Shown in pieces: positions 1 through 12,332 of a stretch of DNA of 64,000 bases (its first letter is position 1; each line of letters begins with the position of its first letter). Source of the stretch: Cryptomeria japonica (taxonomy: Eukaryota; Streptophyta; Pinopsida; Cupressales; Cupressaceae); assembly GCF_030272615.1 (NCBI RefSeq), contig NC_081413.1, positions 561,985,010 to 562,049,009 of the forward strand. The letters are read 5' to 3'. The notes under the pieces are model-generated. The model was not told the origin of the DNA. It saw nothing but the letters and a program-made list of their open reading frames with translations, and made no database searches. Made by a program: the position numbers and the translations under genes.

Positions 1-266
1 TGAGAGAGGGAGCTATATTTATATGGAACTGACAACTTAAGATTTGATTTTCAAGGAAGGTTGACATTGGGGAGCAATTCCCTTCTACTTGCAAAGTTAG
101 CAATGTTCTTAATTACAAATTTAGGGCCAAACTACTTTGATAGGATTGCTTGGCAACCTAGTCCACTTAGTTTGTGCTAGAAAAAAGTTCATGAATAGGG
201 TATTGTACCAAGTTTATAGAAATTGTGTCAAAACATAGCACAATAAAAAATGAACTAGGTACAATA

Positions 267-1255
267 TGTTAGACACTTTAATATACTAGGAGAGAGGTGA
301 ATAGTATATGCCAAATATAAACTTCTAATATAATTTATCATCAATATAATCACAAGATTCTACTTTAACATCAATGCACCTAAGAATTTGATAAACACAA
401 TCACACACCAACACATGAAAACATGAGATATATGTGGAAACCTAAAAGGGGAAAACCACAGTGAGAATAACTGCTTGAATCTACTACCCAAATCCAACCT
501 CATAAAGATAAGAGGGATTTTAAAATATTTTATTGATAACAACCTATAGAAGTTACAAAGTTATATGGAAGCAATGCGGAAGAGAAGAAACATGTGTGAA
601 GCGTCCCACCATGTCGGCACACCTTCTAATCAATCCTAAATCATCGTCTTCAACTCCACACACTACTACATGTACCAAAAACACTCGTCGGTTCTAGAGA
701 ATAGAATCAATAAGGCAACCTAGTTAAACATACTAAAAAAATTAATGCAAACCTCCACAACACCTGTGGATGCACAAAATAGCATCATCTGACACTAGCG
801 ATAATACATCAAAGAAGCATAACACCAAAAGCTTCAGAATGCTAAGGAATACAAATCATTCTTACAACAAGGTATGTTGTCACTACAGAAACCTACACTC
901 AAGCTAACACCATATTGGTTATGGATCAAATGAGAACATGAAACCTTGGATATAATAATATTTTTTATCCACCAACATCATACTACAACCACAATCAAAG
1001 TTGAATCAATGCGGCATACTGTGGACCAAAAAATTAAACCCTATCTCACAAACTATTCACTAGAACACTCACAGATAGCCAAAATCCATTGTGGAAAATA
1101 AAATGCATCTTTAATACTCTAGAATCTATGACATATACCATTTATAGTCATCACACCAATCCCCATACATCAATGTAAACTCATGATATAACACCACAAA
1201 TCACATACTTCGAGACCTTGATTGACATCAATAACGACACAAAATCATATTTGCA
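267..1255 (-). repeat. possible old LTR, minus orientation
   Basis: The stretch opens with TGTTAGACAC and then a gag-proximal LTR-like phrase (GGAGAGAGGTGAAT) that resembles the start of the B' LTR as read on the plus strand. Further weak similarities follow in the same order: a GGAAACC...GGAAAACC block near 438-460 and a GACATCAATAACGAC block near 1228. The right end is unclear: it could end at TTTGCA (1255). CAATA occurs at both 262-266 and 1254-1258, but the right copy overlaps that TTTGCA end by two bases, so it does not confirm the boundary. No coding region lies beside it, so it would be a solo LTR. Confidence 0.3.
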
Positions 1256-2723
1256 ATAATTTAATGATTGACTTGTATTGTAGGTATTAATCTTGTTTTA
1301 TGAGGATTTCATAATTCCTTCAAAAGAATTAAAAACTATTAATATTTTTTAAAAAGATAAAAAATCAATAAACAAGAAAAAAAAAAAATGCCAAAATATT
1401 TACTTAAATAATTAAATATTATGAGAAAGTACAATGAATTTTGAAACTACACCATCATATTACTTTATAAGAAAACACTAGAAGAGGTTGATGACATAAT
1501 TTCACTTAGTAAAAAGGAAAATGTCACGATGTTTCTTGAGAAGGAAAACTAAAACATGTCGTTGAATTGCATTTAATATTGCAGGAAATGGTTGTTTGAT
1601 CTACTATGTTTTTTATAAAATAGATTATCTACAAGGATTTAAGTCGTTTGATTCTGAAATTTGTATAATCATGTTATCATTAAATAATATGGATTTAGTT
1701 GGAAATAGAACATATATTGTTAGATATCTAAATTACAATTGTAGATTTACATTTAGATTGCAGGAAATGGTTGCCAAACTCTTTCTTGGATTTCACTGCC
1801 TGCCCACCATTGTGTGGCCTTAATATGGACACTCACCATCTTCAAATTTGGCAATGTCACCTCTTCTACTGAATTCTTATCTGATATAACGTAAAATATG
1901 AAAGAGGGAAACACACAATGTTACAGAAACAGAAAAAACAGAGGATGTTTTCATACACAAGAAACTTTTATTCATTCAATCAAATATTGATTATTACAAA
2001 GAGGTCTTTTTCTGAGACTTACAAAACTTTCTCTGACTCAATTACATTGCAGAGAACAACTGTTATACAGGCTTTTTTGCCTCAACAAAGAGGTTTTTTT
2101 CTGATACTCAATTACATTACAGAGAGCAGGCCTGGAATTTGACGGCCATCCCTACCTCTCATATGAATTTTTTATGATGGTTTAGGCATTGTAATGTCTT
2201 TTGTTTATATATTATCTATTATAATTTTTTACGGCTTGTTAATAACTTTAAGTGTCATATATAAGGTTTTTGAAAAAAATAGCCTATCGATACATACGGT
2301 CCACTAATTTCATTACTTGTAATATATGACCTAAAAGTGCAAAAACAGCTATATAACCTGTCAAATTCCAGACCTCGCAACTGTTAAGGCTTTGCATACT
2401 AAGCCTTTTCATGTATAAACTATGTTGAGCGACACCTTAATCTTCAGTTAATAGCAACTTGAAAAAGCTAAAGGGTCAATTGCATGGACAACTCTTCATA
2501 ACTGAGAGATCTAAAAATAGACTAATGCAAACTGATTGTCAAACTAGACGTAGCAATGATAGACTAAAAATAGAACTGGTAGTTATTGATTTGAAGTATG
2601 GTGGCGAAGTTGAGTTAAGGGCAGTGAGACTCAAGCATCACCTAACAACAAAATATATAAAGACCACCAGATAATATTGTTATTGTAGAAGCCAAGGATC
2701 AATCTGCACCAGTCACTGCTATT
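1256..2723. other. non-coding, AT-rich intergenic DNA
   Basis: No gene is visible. Minor internal structure only: the phrase ATTGCAGGAAATGGTTG occurs near 1577 and again near 1756. A longer phrase (AAAGAGGT...ACTCAATTACATT) occurs at about 1998-2060 and 2086-2130. The words around 2127-2143 and 2359-2375 form a 17-base imperfect inverted repeat. Short open frames here have no recognisable product. Confidence 0.5.
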
Positions 2724-3057
2724 GGGGAGATTGATGAATTTCAATTTTAGGACTGAGGAAAAGAGAGTCCCAAGATCCACCCTGGAAGAATCGTCAATCC
2801 TCTTATCAGTCTTGGATCTCTATAATAGATTTGTGAAGACATGCTTTCCACATGCTTTTCAGCTGCAGGCCTAGAGTCCCAATATGAACAGTTGGATTCA
2901 CCTTGCAGCTGAAAAATAGGTGGAACACATGGATCTACATATATCTTATAGAAATCCAAAGATAAGGCTTAACGCTTCTTCCCAGCTGGAGCTTGGGGAC
3001 TCTATTTTCTAGTGTAAAAACCTCACGGCCCTAATAGTGAAATTCATCAATCTTTCA
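2724..3057. repeat. foldback palindrome (MITE-like)
   Basis: The two ends are inverted copies: the 15 bases at 2729-2743 are the exact reverse complement of 3038-3052. A second paired block lies near the middle, around 2850-2870 and 2901-2922, centred on AGCTGCAG/TGCAGCT. The whole segment can therefore fold on itself. It has no coding capacity. A miniature inverted-repeat element is the likeliest explanation; no clean target duplication is visible. Confidence 0.6.
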
Positions 3058-4290
3058 AAGATAAGAACTAACTTTGGGGTTTTCTGATCTTTATGATGTT
3101 TGATCGCCATCATCAATCTTCCCAAGGTAACCACTAATTTTGGTGTTTTGTGATCTTTTGTGATGTTTGATCATGCCATGTTTGAGGGTTTCATGGCCGT
3201 GTGCCCATTATCTTAGAATGTTGGGAATTCGCGGTTGTTTGGGATTGAAAAGATTGAATATAAGTTATTCCAATTTCATGTACCTAATTTTAAGAATTTT
3301 AAGAATTTTAATCCAGGACTTCGTAGTACTACTGTTCTTAATGGGTCTCCTGGGCTGTAAGTGCTGATAGTCCATGGCCAATGTTTCCAGGTTAGTATTT
3401 TTTTGTACATTGAAATTAAATATTCTGAGCTTATGATGATATTTTTATGTCCTCTGTTCACTGTAGAGAATGATACTCAGCCTCTATCTTAATTACAACA
3501 TTATCTTCTGGTCTTTATATATTTGTTTATAGTAACACTGTTTCTATCTAATCGGCAGTGATTCGAAGGTCCAAACAGAGAATACGTTTGTCATCTTTCT
3601 GTTTCTCAAAATCTTGGCAATAAAATTGTGCTGGAGCAGGGCACTGTTAATTATGTCATGTTTCTGTTTCTCAAATTCTTGGCAACAAAAAATGAGATCA
3701 GGTATTTTCTTCCAAATTATGTCATGTTGGTACTTAGCTTCTATCTTGGTTACAACATTATCTTGTGGTCTTTATATATTTGTTGACAGTAACACTATTT
3801 CCATCAAATCGGCAGTCCTGGTATCATCCAAGGTGAGACAGAGCATTGCTAATTATTACGATGATGATAGTTTTATGTTGATTACAACATTATTTTCTGG
3901 TCTTTATATATTTGTTGGCAGTAACACTATTTCTATCAAATCGGTGATTTGAGGGTCTAAGCAGCGAATACGAGCATTGCTAATTATTACGCTTTTCAAA
4001 ATCTTGGCAATAAAAATTGAGAAAGGGTATTTTCCTCCATAAGATTCGCCATCACAGGGAAAAACGTGCGACATCTCTGCAATTCTAGGGAGTAACAAAA
4101 CACATATTTATAATGAAGATTAAATCCATTTCCACTTTCGGAATATCGAAAAAATAAAATGTTTTCAGAGATCGGAAAACCCCAAATTTAGAGGGTATCT
4201 TGGGGAGATTGATGAATTTCGAAATTATTGGTTAATGAGGTTTTCACACTTAAAAACAGAGCCCCCAAGCTCCACCATGGAAGAGACTAA
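2971..4290. repeat. long inverted-repeat structure around a 1.1 kb core
   Basis: The left arm (about 2971-3100) and the right arm (about 4155-4290) are diverged reverse complements of each other. They share blocks for GGAGCTTGGGG, a GTGTAAAAACCTC/GAGGTTTTCACAC pair, and a GATTGATGAATTTC/GAAATTCATCAATC pair. A further partial copy of the left arm lies at about 3108-3160. The arms are related to the foldback at 2724-3057. No transposase is recognisable in the core. Confidence 0.5.
3491..3957 (+). repeat. three spaced direct repeats of about 75 bp
   Basis: A unit beginning TTACAACATTATCTTCTGG, running through CTTTATATATTTGTT and an AGTAACACT block to an ATCGGCAGT or ATCGGTGAT end, occurs at about 3493-3565, 3750-3820 and 3882-3950. 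A second repeated phrase (AATCTTGGCAATAAAA) occurs near 3610 and 4000, with a variant near 3676. The array lies between the inverted arms of the preceding feature. Confidence 0.6.
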
Positions 4291-4404
4291 CTTGGGAACA
4301 GCTCATGTCCAGTTTTAGGTGCCCGCCAAAGTGATTCCATATAAAGATCTATAACGACTGGATCTCCAACCCCGTTGATTTAGTTGGCAACGGGTGAAAG
4401 ATCT

Positions 4405-4930
4405 ATAAATCATGGTTAGTGTTAGGGTTTGGGTTATAGTCAAGCTTAGGGTAAGAATTATGGCTATACTTAGATTTTAGGGTATAGATTAGAATTAAGG
4501 TTAGGGTTAAAGTTTAGTGTTATGGTTAGGGTTTATGTAGTGGTTAGGTTCGGATTTACGTCACGATTAGGGTTACAGTTAGGATTATAGTTAAGGGTTA
4601 GGGCTAGGATTAGGGTTATGGTTAGTGTAGCAAGGTTTAGGGTTAGTGTTAAGATTTAGGGTTGGGATAGATGCATATTGCTAGGGTTATGGTTCATAAT
4701 TATGGTTAGGATATTGTTAGGATTAGGTTTAGGGCTATGGTTTGGGTTAGGTTTACATCATGCTTAGGGTTAGGGATAAGTTATGTTTAGAGTTCATATA
4801 GGGTTAAATTTATAGTTCAATTAGGGTTATGGTTCATGCACAATAATGGTTAGGGTTAAGATTAGGTTAGAGTTGGAGTTTAATTAGGGGGAATATTTGA
4901 GTTAGGATTATATTTAGAGTTAATTAGAGT
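4405..4930 (+). repeat. degenerate telomere-like GGTTAG/TTTAGGG array
   Basis: Roughly 500 bases are built from variants of GGTTAGGGTTTAGGG, GGGTTATGGTTAG and similar words, all with G on the plus strand. Perfect plant-type TTTAGGG units occur, but never as a long uninterrupted run, so this is an old interstitial array and not an active chromosome end. Confidence 0.7.
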
Positions 4931-5539
4931 TAGTCAGAGCTAGGGAGAATAGTAAAGATTTATAGCTACTTGAGGATATGCTAAATTTAAACATAATTTT
5001 AATTATTTGAAACCATATTAACCAAGAACCATGGGTTTAGGATGTATCATATTTTTTAATTTAAATATTGACCTATTCATATAAAGAGATGTTTGTGACA
5101 TAATCTTATTTTTTTAATTAATTAAATTATAAACACATTGTTTATTTTTTCTTGATATTTTATTTTAACTTGTGTATCTATATTTAACACAATATAAATT
5201 TTATCTAAGAAATTGAAAGAGATTTTTTGAAAGTACGTAGTAACAATCAAAGAAGAAAAGTAAGTTTCATAGTTTCTAAATAAGCAAAATGGAAATAGAG
5301 AGGTGAAAATTGAATTTTTAAAACATAAAAAGGATAATTTACAATTGCACATTTAACTCTAATTTAAAATTTTAATATAATTTTTATTAAATAAAAACCT
5401 TATTTTATCAATAATAAATATATAATTTCACTCCCATAAAATCAAAAGAAATATATAGAACAATAATATCATAAGAAATGAGGAGCAAGATAAGGCTTAA
5501 GATCAATAAATGACATCAAGTGGGTGAGGCAATAGTTTG
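4931..5539. other. AT-rich spacer
   Basis: Very AT-rich sequence with no gene. The only open frame of note, on the minus strand near 5122-5352, is low-complexity Phe/Ile/Ser-rich translation with no recognisable product. Confidence 0.5.
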
Positions 5540-5559
5540 AATTATGTGATGGTGAGAAC

Positions 5560-7031
5560 TTGGAGAAATGGTGGAGGCAGTGTGCATGTGATGGGTTGGA
5601 GGATTCTGAAGAGGATGGTCAGGTGTCTAGGGATGACACTAACCATTTAAAGGACCAAAATGGAGATGATGATGGGGGGGGGGAAGATTCTTTGTTCCCC
5701 CAAGCCCCCCCAAATCTTGTTTCTAAGGGTCCTAATGGATTGATTTCTTTGCCTACGTCAAAGGACTTACCAAACGAAATCCAGAAATGTGTCGAGCTTT
5801 TTAGCTCCCACCTTAAAGGTAAGAGTTCAACCCTTATTTTTCATTATGTGGACCCTATTTATGGCTCTTGTTCCATCACTATCCTAGATAGAATTGTGGA
5901 TAAGGGCATTTCTTCTATGGAATTCTCCCTTGTGGGGAAGTTTATTAGCCCTTTCCCAAACATTAAATCAGTCAAGGCTTGGGTTGCTAGGAAGTGGAAG
6001 AGCAAAGGTCAGGTTGATGTTGTTGTTATGGAAAAAGGATTTATCTCTTTCGTGTTTACCTGTGAAGAGGATCTCTCTTTTGTGCTTTCGGGCAAGCCTT
6101 GGATACTATGGTATACTTCTCTTTCTCTGAGGAGATGGGAACTTGGTTTTAACCTCAAGGACTAGTCATGTGATGTGGCTAATGTATGGGTCAGGTTTCC
6201 TGGACTTCCCCTTGAAATATTGGCATGAAGAAGTTTTCAGAGGCCTTGATGCATGCTTTAGGGATCTAATCTCTATTAACCCTATGAAACCATCAAAACA
6301 AGTGATGTTTATGCAAGGGTTTGTGTAAACATCAAATATTTTGTAGATATTCCTTTGGAGATTAACTTTAACTCCAAATTGGGTGCGTCAGTTCAGCCGA
6401 TGGAATTTAAATATGTGCCCTTTGCTTGTTTCCATTGCTAAAAGGGTGAACATTGGGCTAGAGATTGTTTGTCTAAGGCTTCTACTATTGTTAAGAAAGT
6501 TTGGAAGAAGGATCCAAAAATTCTCTAAAGGAAAAGATGGTTGAAAAGGTGTATAAGGAAGTCCTCAATATGAACCCCGAAGGTGGCCCTAAGGAAAAGG
6601 ATGTTGATTTGGCTCCCATTTTTGATAGAGTGGCCATAGATGTGGATGCAAATTTGCAAGGGAATGCCAGTTCATTGACTTATTGGTGGTGGATATCCCT
6701 AGTAACATTGATAAGATATCTAGTGTTGTTGGATCTATGAATGAGAAGATACGAATGTGGTTTCTCCCCTGGATGCTTCTAGTTCTATTGAGGAGGAGTC
6801 ATTGATGGTAGTTAAGTCAAGAAACAGTAGGAAATCCTCTCTCCCTCCTAGTTCGGCTAGGGTTAAAACAAGGATTTGTCAGAAAGCAAATTGTGGCTCT
6901 AGTTCTAAAAGCATGCATAGACTCTCGAGGTCCATGATCAGAGATAGACAAAGTAAGTTTGATGTGGCAGAAGGTACACAAAGAACCCTTCAGGAGATGG
7001 GCCTTGTTGGCTCACCACACTCTTCTAAATG
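5560..7031 (+). pseudogene. LINE ORF1 remnant (DUF4283 plus zinc knuckle)
   Basis: Nucleic-acid-binding ORF1 protein of an L1-type LINE. The DUF4283-like core lies at about 5780-6150, with the family phrases SLVGKFISPFPNIKSVKAW, a GQVDVVVMEKGFI strand and FTCEEDLSFVLSGKPW. Reading then shifts frame near 6160 and continues as VANVWVRFPGLPLEYW-like sequence. A CCHC knuckle at about 6422-6467 reads CFHC, then a stop, then KGEHWARDC. A Lys/Ser-rich tail follows at 6500-7031, in more than one frame. An acidic segment with a run of ten G at about 5678-5687 precedes the core. The start codon cannot be fixed. It is certainly non-functional. Confidence 0.8.
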
Positions 7032-7033
7032 AA

Positions 7034-7640
7034 GGTCATTTAATAGAATATACATGGGATGAAGAACCCCCACAAACATGATCTCCTATCTAATTTAATT
7101 TGAGATCATAGACCTAACATTTTTCTGGTGTATGAAATGAAAATGCAATGTGATAAACTTCTTAAGATTAAAGTTGTTGTTTTTATGGATACTGATGTTC
7201 ATTGTTGTGTTGTTGATGGTGCTTTTGGTGGCATTGCTACTTTTTGGAACCCTAGGTTAATTAAGGGTATGGTGATTTGATCTGACCCGAGGCATATTGC
7301 CACTAGCATGGTACATTTGAGGGATGGCACTATTTATATTACATCTAATATCTATGCTCCAAATCATAAGATTACAATAAAATCTGTGTGGTCCTCGCTT
7401 TGTGACTTTAGAGATAAATATCAAAAGGATAAATGGATCGTTATGGGATATTTTAACACTCCTATCTCTAGCTGTGAAAAAATGGGAGGTTCCCCAATTG
7501 CAGAAGGTAGTAAGATCTAGAGTGACATGGCTTCAAATTGGGGATTGTAGCACCAAATTTTTCATATGTCTACACTCAAACATTATGCTTCAAGTACAAT
7601 TCACTCTATCACTTATAACAGTGCTTTTCTAGATAAATAT
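7034..7640 (+). pseudogene. LINE ORF2 endonuclease domain remnant
   Basis: APE-type endonuclease that nicks target DNA for LINE integration. Recognisable pieces are GGIATFWNP (about 7230), the stretch DGTIYITSNIYAPN (about 7324-7365), and WIVMGYFNTPISSCEKMGG (about 7435-7490). In the family the last motif reads GDFN; here the catalytic Asp has become Tyr (GYFN). A stop at about 7278 and frame changes break the domain. Confidence 0.8.
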
Positions 7641-8966
7641 ATGAAGATATCATGGTCACTACTACAAAGTTTTTCTCTTCAATTCTTTCCAATGATCAAG
7701 TGCTTGTGCATGACTGCCAATTAGATATTTTTAAGGAGATTCCTTGCTTTTTTTCGGAAGAGATGAATAGGATTCTCTCCAAGATTCCTTCTAATGAGGA
7801 GGTGTGTGTAGCTATCTTCTCCTTCAAAGGTAATAAAGCTCCGAGTCCAGATGGTTTCCCAATATTTTTCTTCCAAATCTTCTAGAATATTATTGTTATG
7901 GATGTTATTAGAGATGCCAAATAGTTCTTTGGATCTCTCTTACTTCTTAAGGAATTTAATACCACCTTCCTTGTTCTTATTCCTAAGAAATCTAGATCCA
8001 ATATTTTCAAGGATTTTTTCCCTATTAGCTTATGTAATTCTTTATATAAAATCTTTTCCAAAATTTTGGTGCAACATTTAAAAGGCCTCCTTCCTCGGCT
8101 AGTCTCTATCTAGAAAATGGTTTTATTCCAGGGCATAAAATCTTAGACTCTATTCTAACTGTGCACGAGAACATCTACTCCTTGCTAATTACCAAAAATA
8201 TTGGTTTCCTTCTTAAATTGGACCTCCTCAAAGCCTTTGATTGTGTTAATTGGCAATTTCTTTTCAAGGTGCTATAGGCTTTTAGTTTTGGGAGTAATTT
8301 TTTGCAATTGATTTCTCAACTTGTGACCAATCCTAATTTTTTTCATCATCAATCGTTCCCCCTCTAGTTTTTTTCAAGCGTCCAAGGGTTTACAGCAAGG
8401 GGATCCTATCTCTCCTTTCTTATTCATCTTGATGGGGAAAGCCCTTAGTAGGATCATTCAGCGAGAGGTTCGTATTGGTAATCTCAAGGGATTGGCCCCA
8501 TCCTCATCCCTGTAGGTCTATTCTCATCAACACTTTGTTAATAACACTATTTTGTTTGGTGAAATTTCTATCTCAAAAGTGATGAATCTTAGGAAAGATT
8601 TGTTACAATATGAAGAGGCATATGGTCATAAGATTAGTCTTCCAAACAACTCTATCATCTTTTTAAATGCTCCAAATCGGAGATAGACCAAAATTTATCA
8701 AATTATTTGTTGGAAGATTTCTTTGCTCCCTTCCACCTCTTTGAGGCTCCCTCTTTGTGTTGGCCCAACTCTGATTCCTTTTGGTCTAGCCAAGTATTGA
8801 TAGGTTTCAAGCTAAACTAGTGAGCATGAAAGGTACTCTCCTTAGCCACGATAGGAAACTTCAACTGGTTAAATTCTCTCTATAGAATCTACTTATCTAT
8901 GCTATGAGCCTCTTTCATGTCCTGAAGAAATTTGTGGTCCAAATGGAACTTATTCAAAAGAAATTT
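7641..8966 (+). pseudogene. LINE ORF2 reverse transcriptase remnant
   Basis: RT of an L1-type element. It shows GNKAPSPDGFPIFFFQ (about 7830-7880), a LIPKKSRS-like strand (about 7975), SKGLQQGDPISPFLFIL (about 8380-8430) and the active-site strand near 8525-8560. That strand now reads HFVNNTILFGE where the family has FADDTILFGE, so both catalytic Asp residues are lost. The segment ending in IQKKFLL (about 8966) is the usual post-thumb region. Many stops and shifts make it inactive, and the rest of the ORF is absent. Confidence 0.85.
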
Positions 8967-9026
8967 TTGTTGACTAGATTAGAAATTGAGAGAATATTGC
9001 ATCTTGTTGCTTTGGGCCAAGCATGC

Positions 9027-9960
9027 ATTTACAAATTATTCTTCAATGCTTGCGTGAAAATAAACTTTATGGAAAGTTATCCAAATGCACTTTATTCTAG
9101 AAGGAGGTGTAGTGTCTAGGGCACATCATCTTACGTAAGGAAATATCTATAGCCCCAATGAAAATTAAGGCTATTTATGAGTGGCCAACTCCTAGAAATA
9201 TGCACAAAGTAAGGAGATTTATGGGCTTAGAGGCTTACTATAGGAAGTTCGTAATGAAATTCACATGCATATCTTACCCAATCACTTCACTTTAGAGGAA
9301 AGAGAAAAGATTTGAATGGACCAAAAAGTGTCAAAAAGCATTTGAAATCCTTAAAGAAAGGTTGACCTCAGTATTGATATTAGAAGTGCTAGATCTAGAG
9401 GGTCCTTTCATAGTGATAACTTATGCATCAAGGGAAGGACTAGGCAGAGTCCTAATACAAAATGGATAGGTTATAGCCTATGAATCTCAAAAACTTAAAA
9501 ATTATGAACTAAACTATGCACCACATAATTTGGAGCTTGCAACAATAGTGCATGCCTTGTTGATTAAGTTTATCAAATTTGTATTTGTGGTTAAGTTTGG
9601 TAATCCGATGAAAACTGATTTAGGCCCCCCCTTTCAATTTTCCTTCATTGTTGTTGCCAACAATAGATGCCTTGAGTTGTCAACATCACATTAATGTCAT
9701 AACTGTAGTATATATAGATTTCAAGAACCACATTCTTTAGCAGTTAGAGGATGATAAATATTACCAGTGGGTAAAAGAAGTCCTACAACCTAATCCTCAA
9801 GATCCAAGATCTGAGGTTTTTCAAATTGAAACCGATGTGATATTGAGGTATCAAGGCAGAATGTATGTACCTGAATTCCTTAAATTAAGAAAATTTGTGT
9901 GGAAAGAGATGCACTTAGCACCATATTCTAGACATCAAAGAGTTACTAAAATCCTAACTA
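9027..9960 (+). pseudogene. Gypsy E RT C-terminus and RNase H
   Basis: The reading begins with HLQIILQCLRENKLYGKLSKC, the standard RT thumb region of chromoviruses. It continues through a GHII block, MKIKAIYEWPTPRNMHKV and an FMGLEAYYRKFV block. RNase H follows (about 9400-9560), with VITYASREGLGRVL and the ELNYAPHNLELATIVHAL-type segment. Stops occur at about 9118 and in the RNase H part, and frame changes follow after about 9600. Residual sequence up to 9960 covers the RNase H-integrase connection. Non-functional. Confidence 0.85.
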
Positions 9961-9965
9961 ATATT

Positions 9966-11125
9966 TGCATCCTAAATTGAACCCCTTGCAATTTTGACCA
10001 CATTTTGGGCCCTCACCTTATCGGTCTCATCCCCATGCTTGATCGGGACTTGTTTATGCCTCCCCTATGCAATTAAGCTTAATTTTTCCACTTTTCACCT
10101 TGCATAGCTCTTGATCCTAGCCCAAATTAGGGTAGGACCAAGGTGCCATGCCCTGGTCCTCACTAATGAGGACCCATTTTGGCCCATAGGCCCTTTCTCA
10201 CATATGAGGGGAAAATAAATCCCCCATGTTAGCCTATATCAGAAAACTAAATGTTTGATGATAGGCAGGTATATAAGGAAGTCTTCCCCTCTCATTTTAA
10301 TATACAAGCATAATAAGAATATACATTCATGAAGGTGAAATTGGATCTCAAGCATTCAAGGATCAAGCATTCATCATCTAACATTCCTCAAGGTTGCATA
10401 TTCTTCATCTATCCATTGGAGCAACATTACATCATTCATTTGAGAGCATGTGTGTGTGCTAGGGTTTTGTCATGTTCATGTCATTTCATATAATATATGC
10501 AATTACATCTAAGAAGAAAAGCATCATCATCATCTATTGCAAATTTGAAGGTATACCTTTCCATCATTTATTTCAAGCATTTGCAGTATTTCATTCAAGA
10601 TTTATTCCAAAATGAGGTTTGACTTAAAGGCAAACCCCTATTCCCAACCCCTTTCTTCTTCTTCTGTGTGTACGAAGTTGGTGGGCAACTGTACTTATGG
10701 AGTTAAGATTTATTTGTAGAGATGAAAAAACCCTTTTTGATGCATGGAAAGTTCAGAGGATCGATACTAGGGTGACCTGGTCTGGACACACGATCGCTGC
10801 TACTTTTGGCTGATTTTGCAGAGCAGCTCCGAATCATCTCAAACTTCTTAGATCCAGGTGCACATTGAAATCCCGAATCTATAGCTCAGTTTTTCTGCTT
10901 CCTTTGTCTTCAATATCAGCACTTTACTTATTCAACTTACACAAGAAGGTCAAATGCATTCCAAACACAATCAATCTACTTAGTATTTAGTACTTATATC
11001 ATTTTGGATTGGATCTAATAGATTCATCCCCTCTTTTGAATGTAAAGTTCTCCAAGCGAAAATCGACTTAGTGATTTTCCCCTTCCCTATGGTGAATTTG
11101 CTAAGCCCAAATTTTCAATTTTACA
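9966..11125 (+). repeat. element D 5' LTR
   Basis: About 1160 bp, starting TGCATCC and ending TTTTACA. The 3' LTR starts TGTAGCATCC, so this copy appears to have lost TAG after its first two bases. It is otherwise collinear with 16352-17185 joined to 58874-59182. It preserves the uninterrupted target (GATTT at 10812-10816) into which Gypsy A later jumped in the sister LTR. Confidence 0.9.
10270..10277 (+). promoter_or_regulatory. TATA box, element D LTR
   Basis: TATATAAG lies about 300 bp into the LTR. The 3' LTR has TATATACG at the matching place (about 16660), so that copy of the box is damaged. Confidence 0.5.
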
Positions 11126-12332
11126 TTTTGGTGAACCCAACGTTTTACCCATTAATTCTGATTTTTGTTTTCATATCTAAGTGTATGCAATTTAAAATTC
11201 AAATTTTCATTTAGAAGTGTGATTTCCTTGCAAATTTTAAAAATTTAGAGGTTAATTTCACTAAAACCCTAATTTTTAAATTCAAAATTGAGCTTGTGAT
11301 TTGTATAATTTTGACTAATTATTTCAGATCTGAGCACTTTTGCAATCTCATAATTCAAAATTTCATCTACACGACATATTTCACAATTAATTTTTAAAAT
11401 TAAAGGGTTAATTCTGAAAACCGTAATTTGAAAAAAAATTTAAAATTGAGCTTGTGGGCTATTTAAATGTTGAATTTCCCTCTTCAAATTTGGTTTCTAA
11501 TCTCAATTCAAATTCAAAATTGCAATCTTCTAGATCTATTTTCAAATTTAAATTTTAAAATTAAGTGGTTCTTTCTACAAGACCCTAATTTTGAATTTAA
11601 TTTTCTTCTGGACAATCTCAAATTAAAATTCTAAAATTAAGTGGTTAATTAAACAAACCCTAGTTTTTAAATTTAAATTAATTTTGTGCATCTCCCAATT
11701 TTTTAATTTCCAAATTGCAATCTTAGATCTATTTTCAGTTTAAAATTTTAAAATTAAGTGGATCTTTCGACAAGACCCTAATTTTAAATTTAATTTTCTT
11801 GTGGACAATCTCAAATTTAAATTTTAAAATTAAGTGGTTAATTAAACAAACCCTAATTTTTAAATTTAAATTAATGTTTTGCATTTCCCAATTTTCAATT
11901 TCCAAATTCTAATCTTAGATCTATTTTCAAATTTAAAATTTGAAATTAAGTGGTTGTTTTTACATAATCTTGATTTTAAAACAATTCCTTCAATTTCAAA
12001 TTTTAAAATTAAGGGGTTATTTCTATATAATCTTAATTTTTAAAATTATTCCTTCAATTTCAAATTTTAGAATTAAGGGGTTATTTTTACATAATCTTAA
12101 TTTTAAATTTTAATTTCCTAGAAGGTTGTATTATTGCTCTTTATTCTTTCAATCAAGTTGTTCATTTAATTGAGTAATCATTTTTCCTAGAATTTGGTAT
12201 TATTCAATTAGTTTGCAAGTTTCAAACTTCCAATTCAAATTCCATTCTCCCTCCTTTATTCAATTTTCTATGCATGTATGGGGTGAACATTATTATGGTT
12301 AAATGACATATGAGTTTCTTGTTTGATCCTAA
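11126..12332 (+). repeat. element D leader with 193-bp tandem repeats
   Basis: Directly after the LTR comes TTTTGGTGAACCCAACG, where a primer-binding site is expected; the tRNA is not certain (tRNA-Lys-like at best). The leader is extremely AT-rich. From about 11490 to 12110 it holds about three tandem copies of a unit marked by TAGATCTATTTTC at 11531, 11724 and 11916 (spacing 193 and 192). Each copy contains AAATTTTAAAATTAAG sub-repeats. No gene is present. Confidence 0.75.

Larger units (their letters stand above)
5540..8966 (+). mobile_element. L1-type LINE, decayed, 3' end missing
   Basis: In order along the plus strand: a DUF4283-type ORF1 domain, a CCHC zinc knuckle, an endonuclease/exonuclease/phosphatase domain and a LINE reverse transcriptase. 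This is the usual order in plant L1 elements. Frameshifts and stops are frequent throughout. It ends abruptly near 8966, inside the RT C-terminal region, where Gypsy E sequence begins. No poly-A tail or target duplication is seen. Confidence 0.85.

Noticed and set aside
4405-4930. True chromosome terminus
   Set aside because: Units are too degenerate and the sequence continues on both sides with unrelated repeats.
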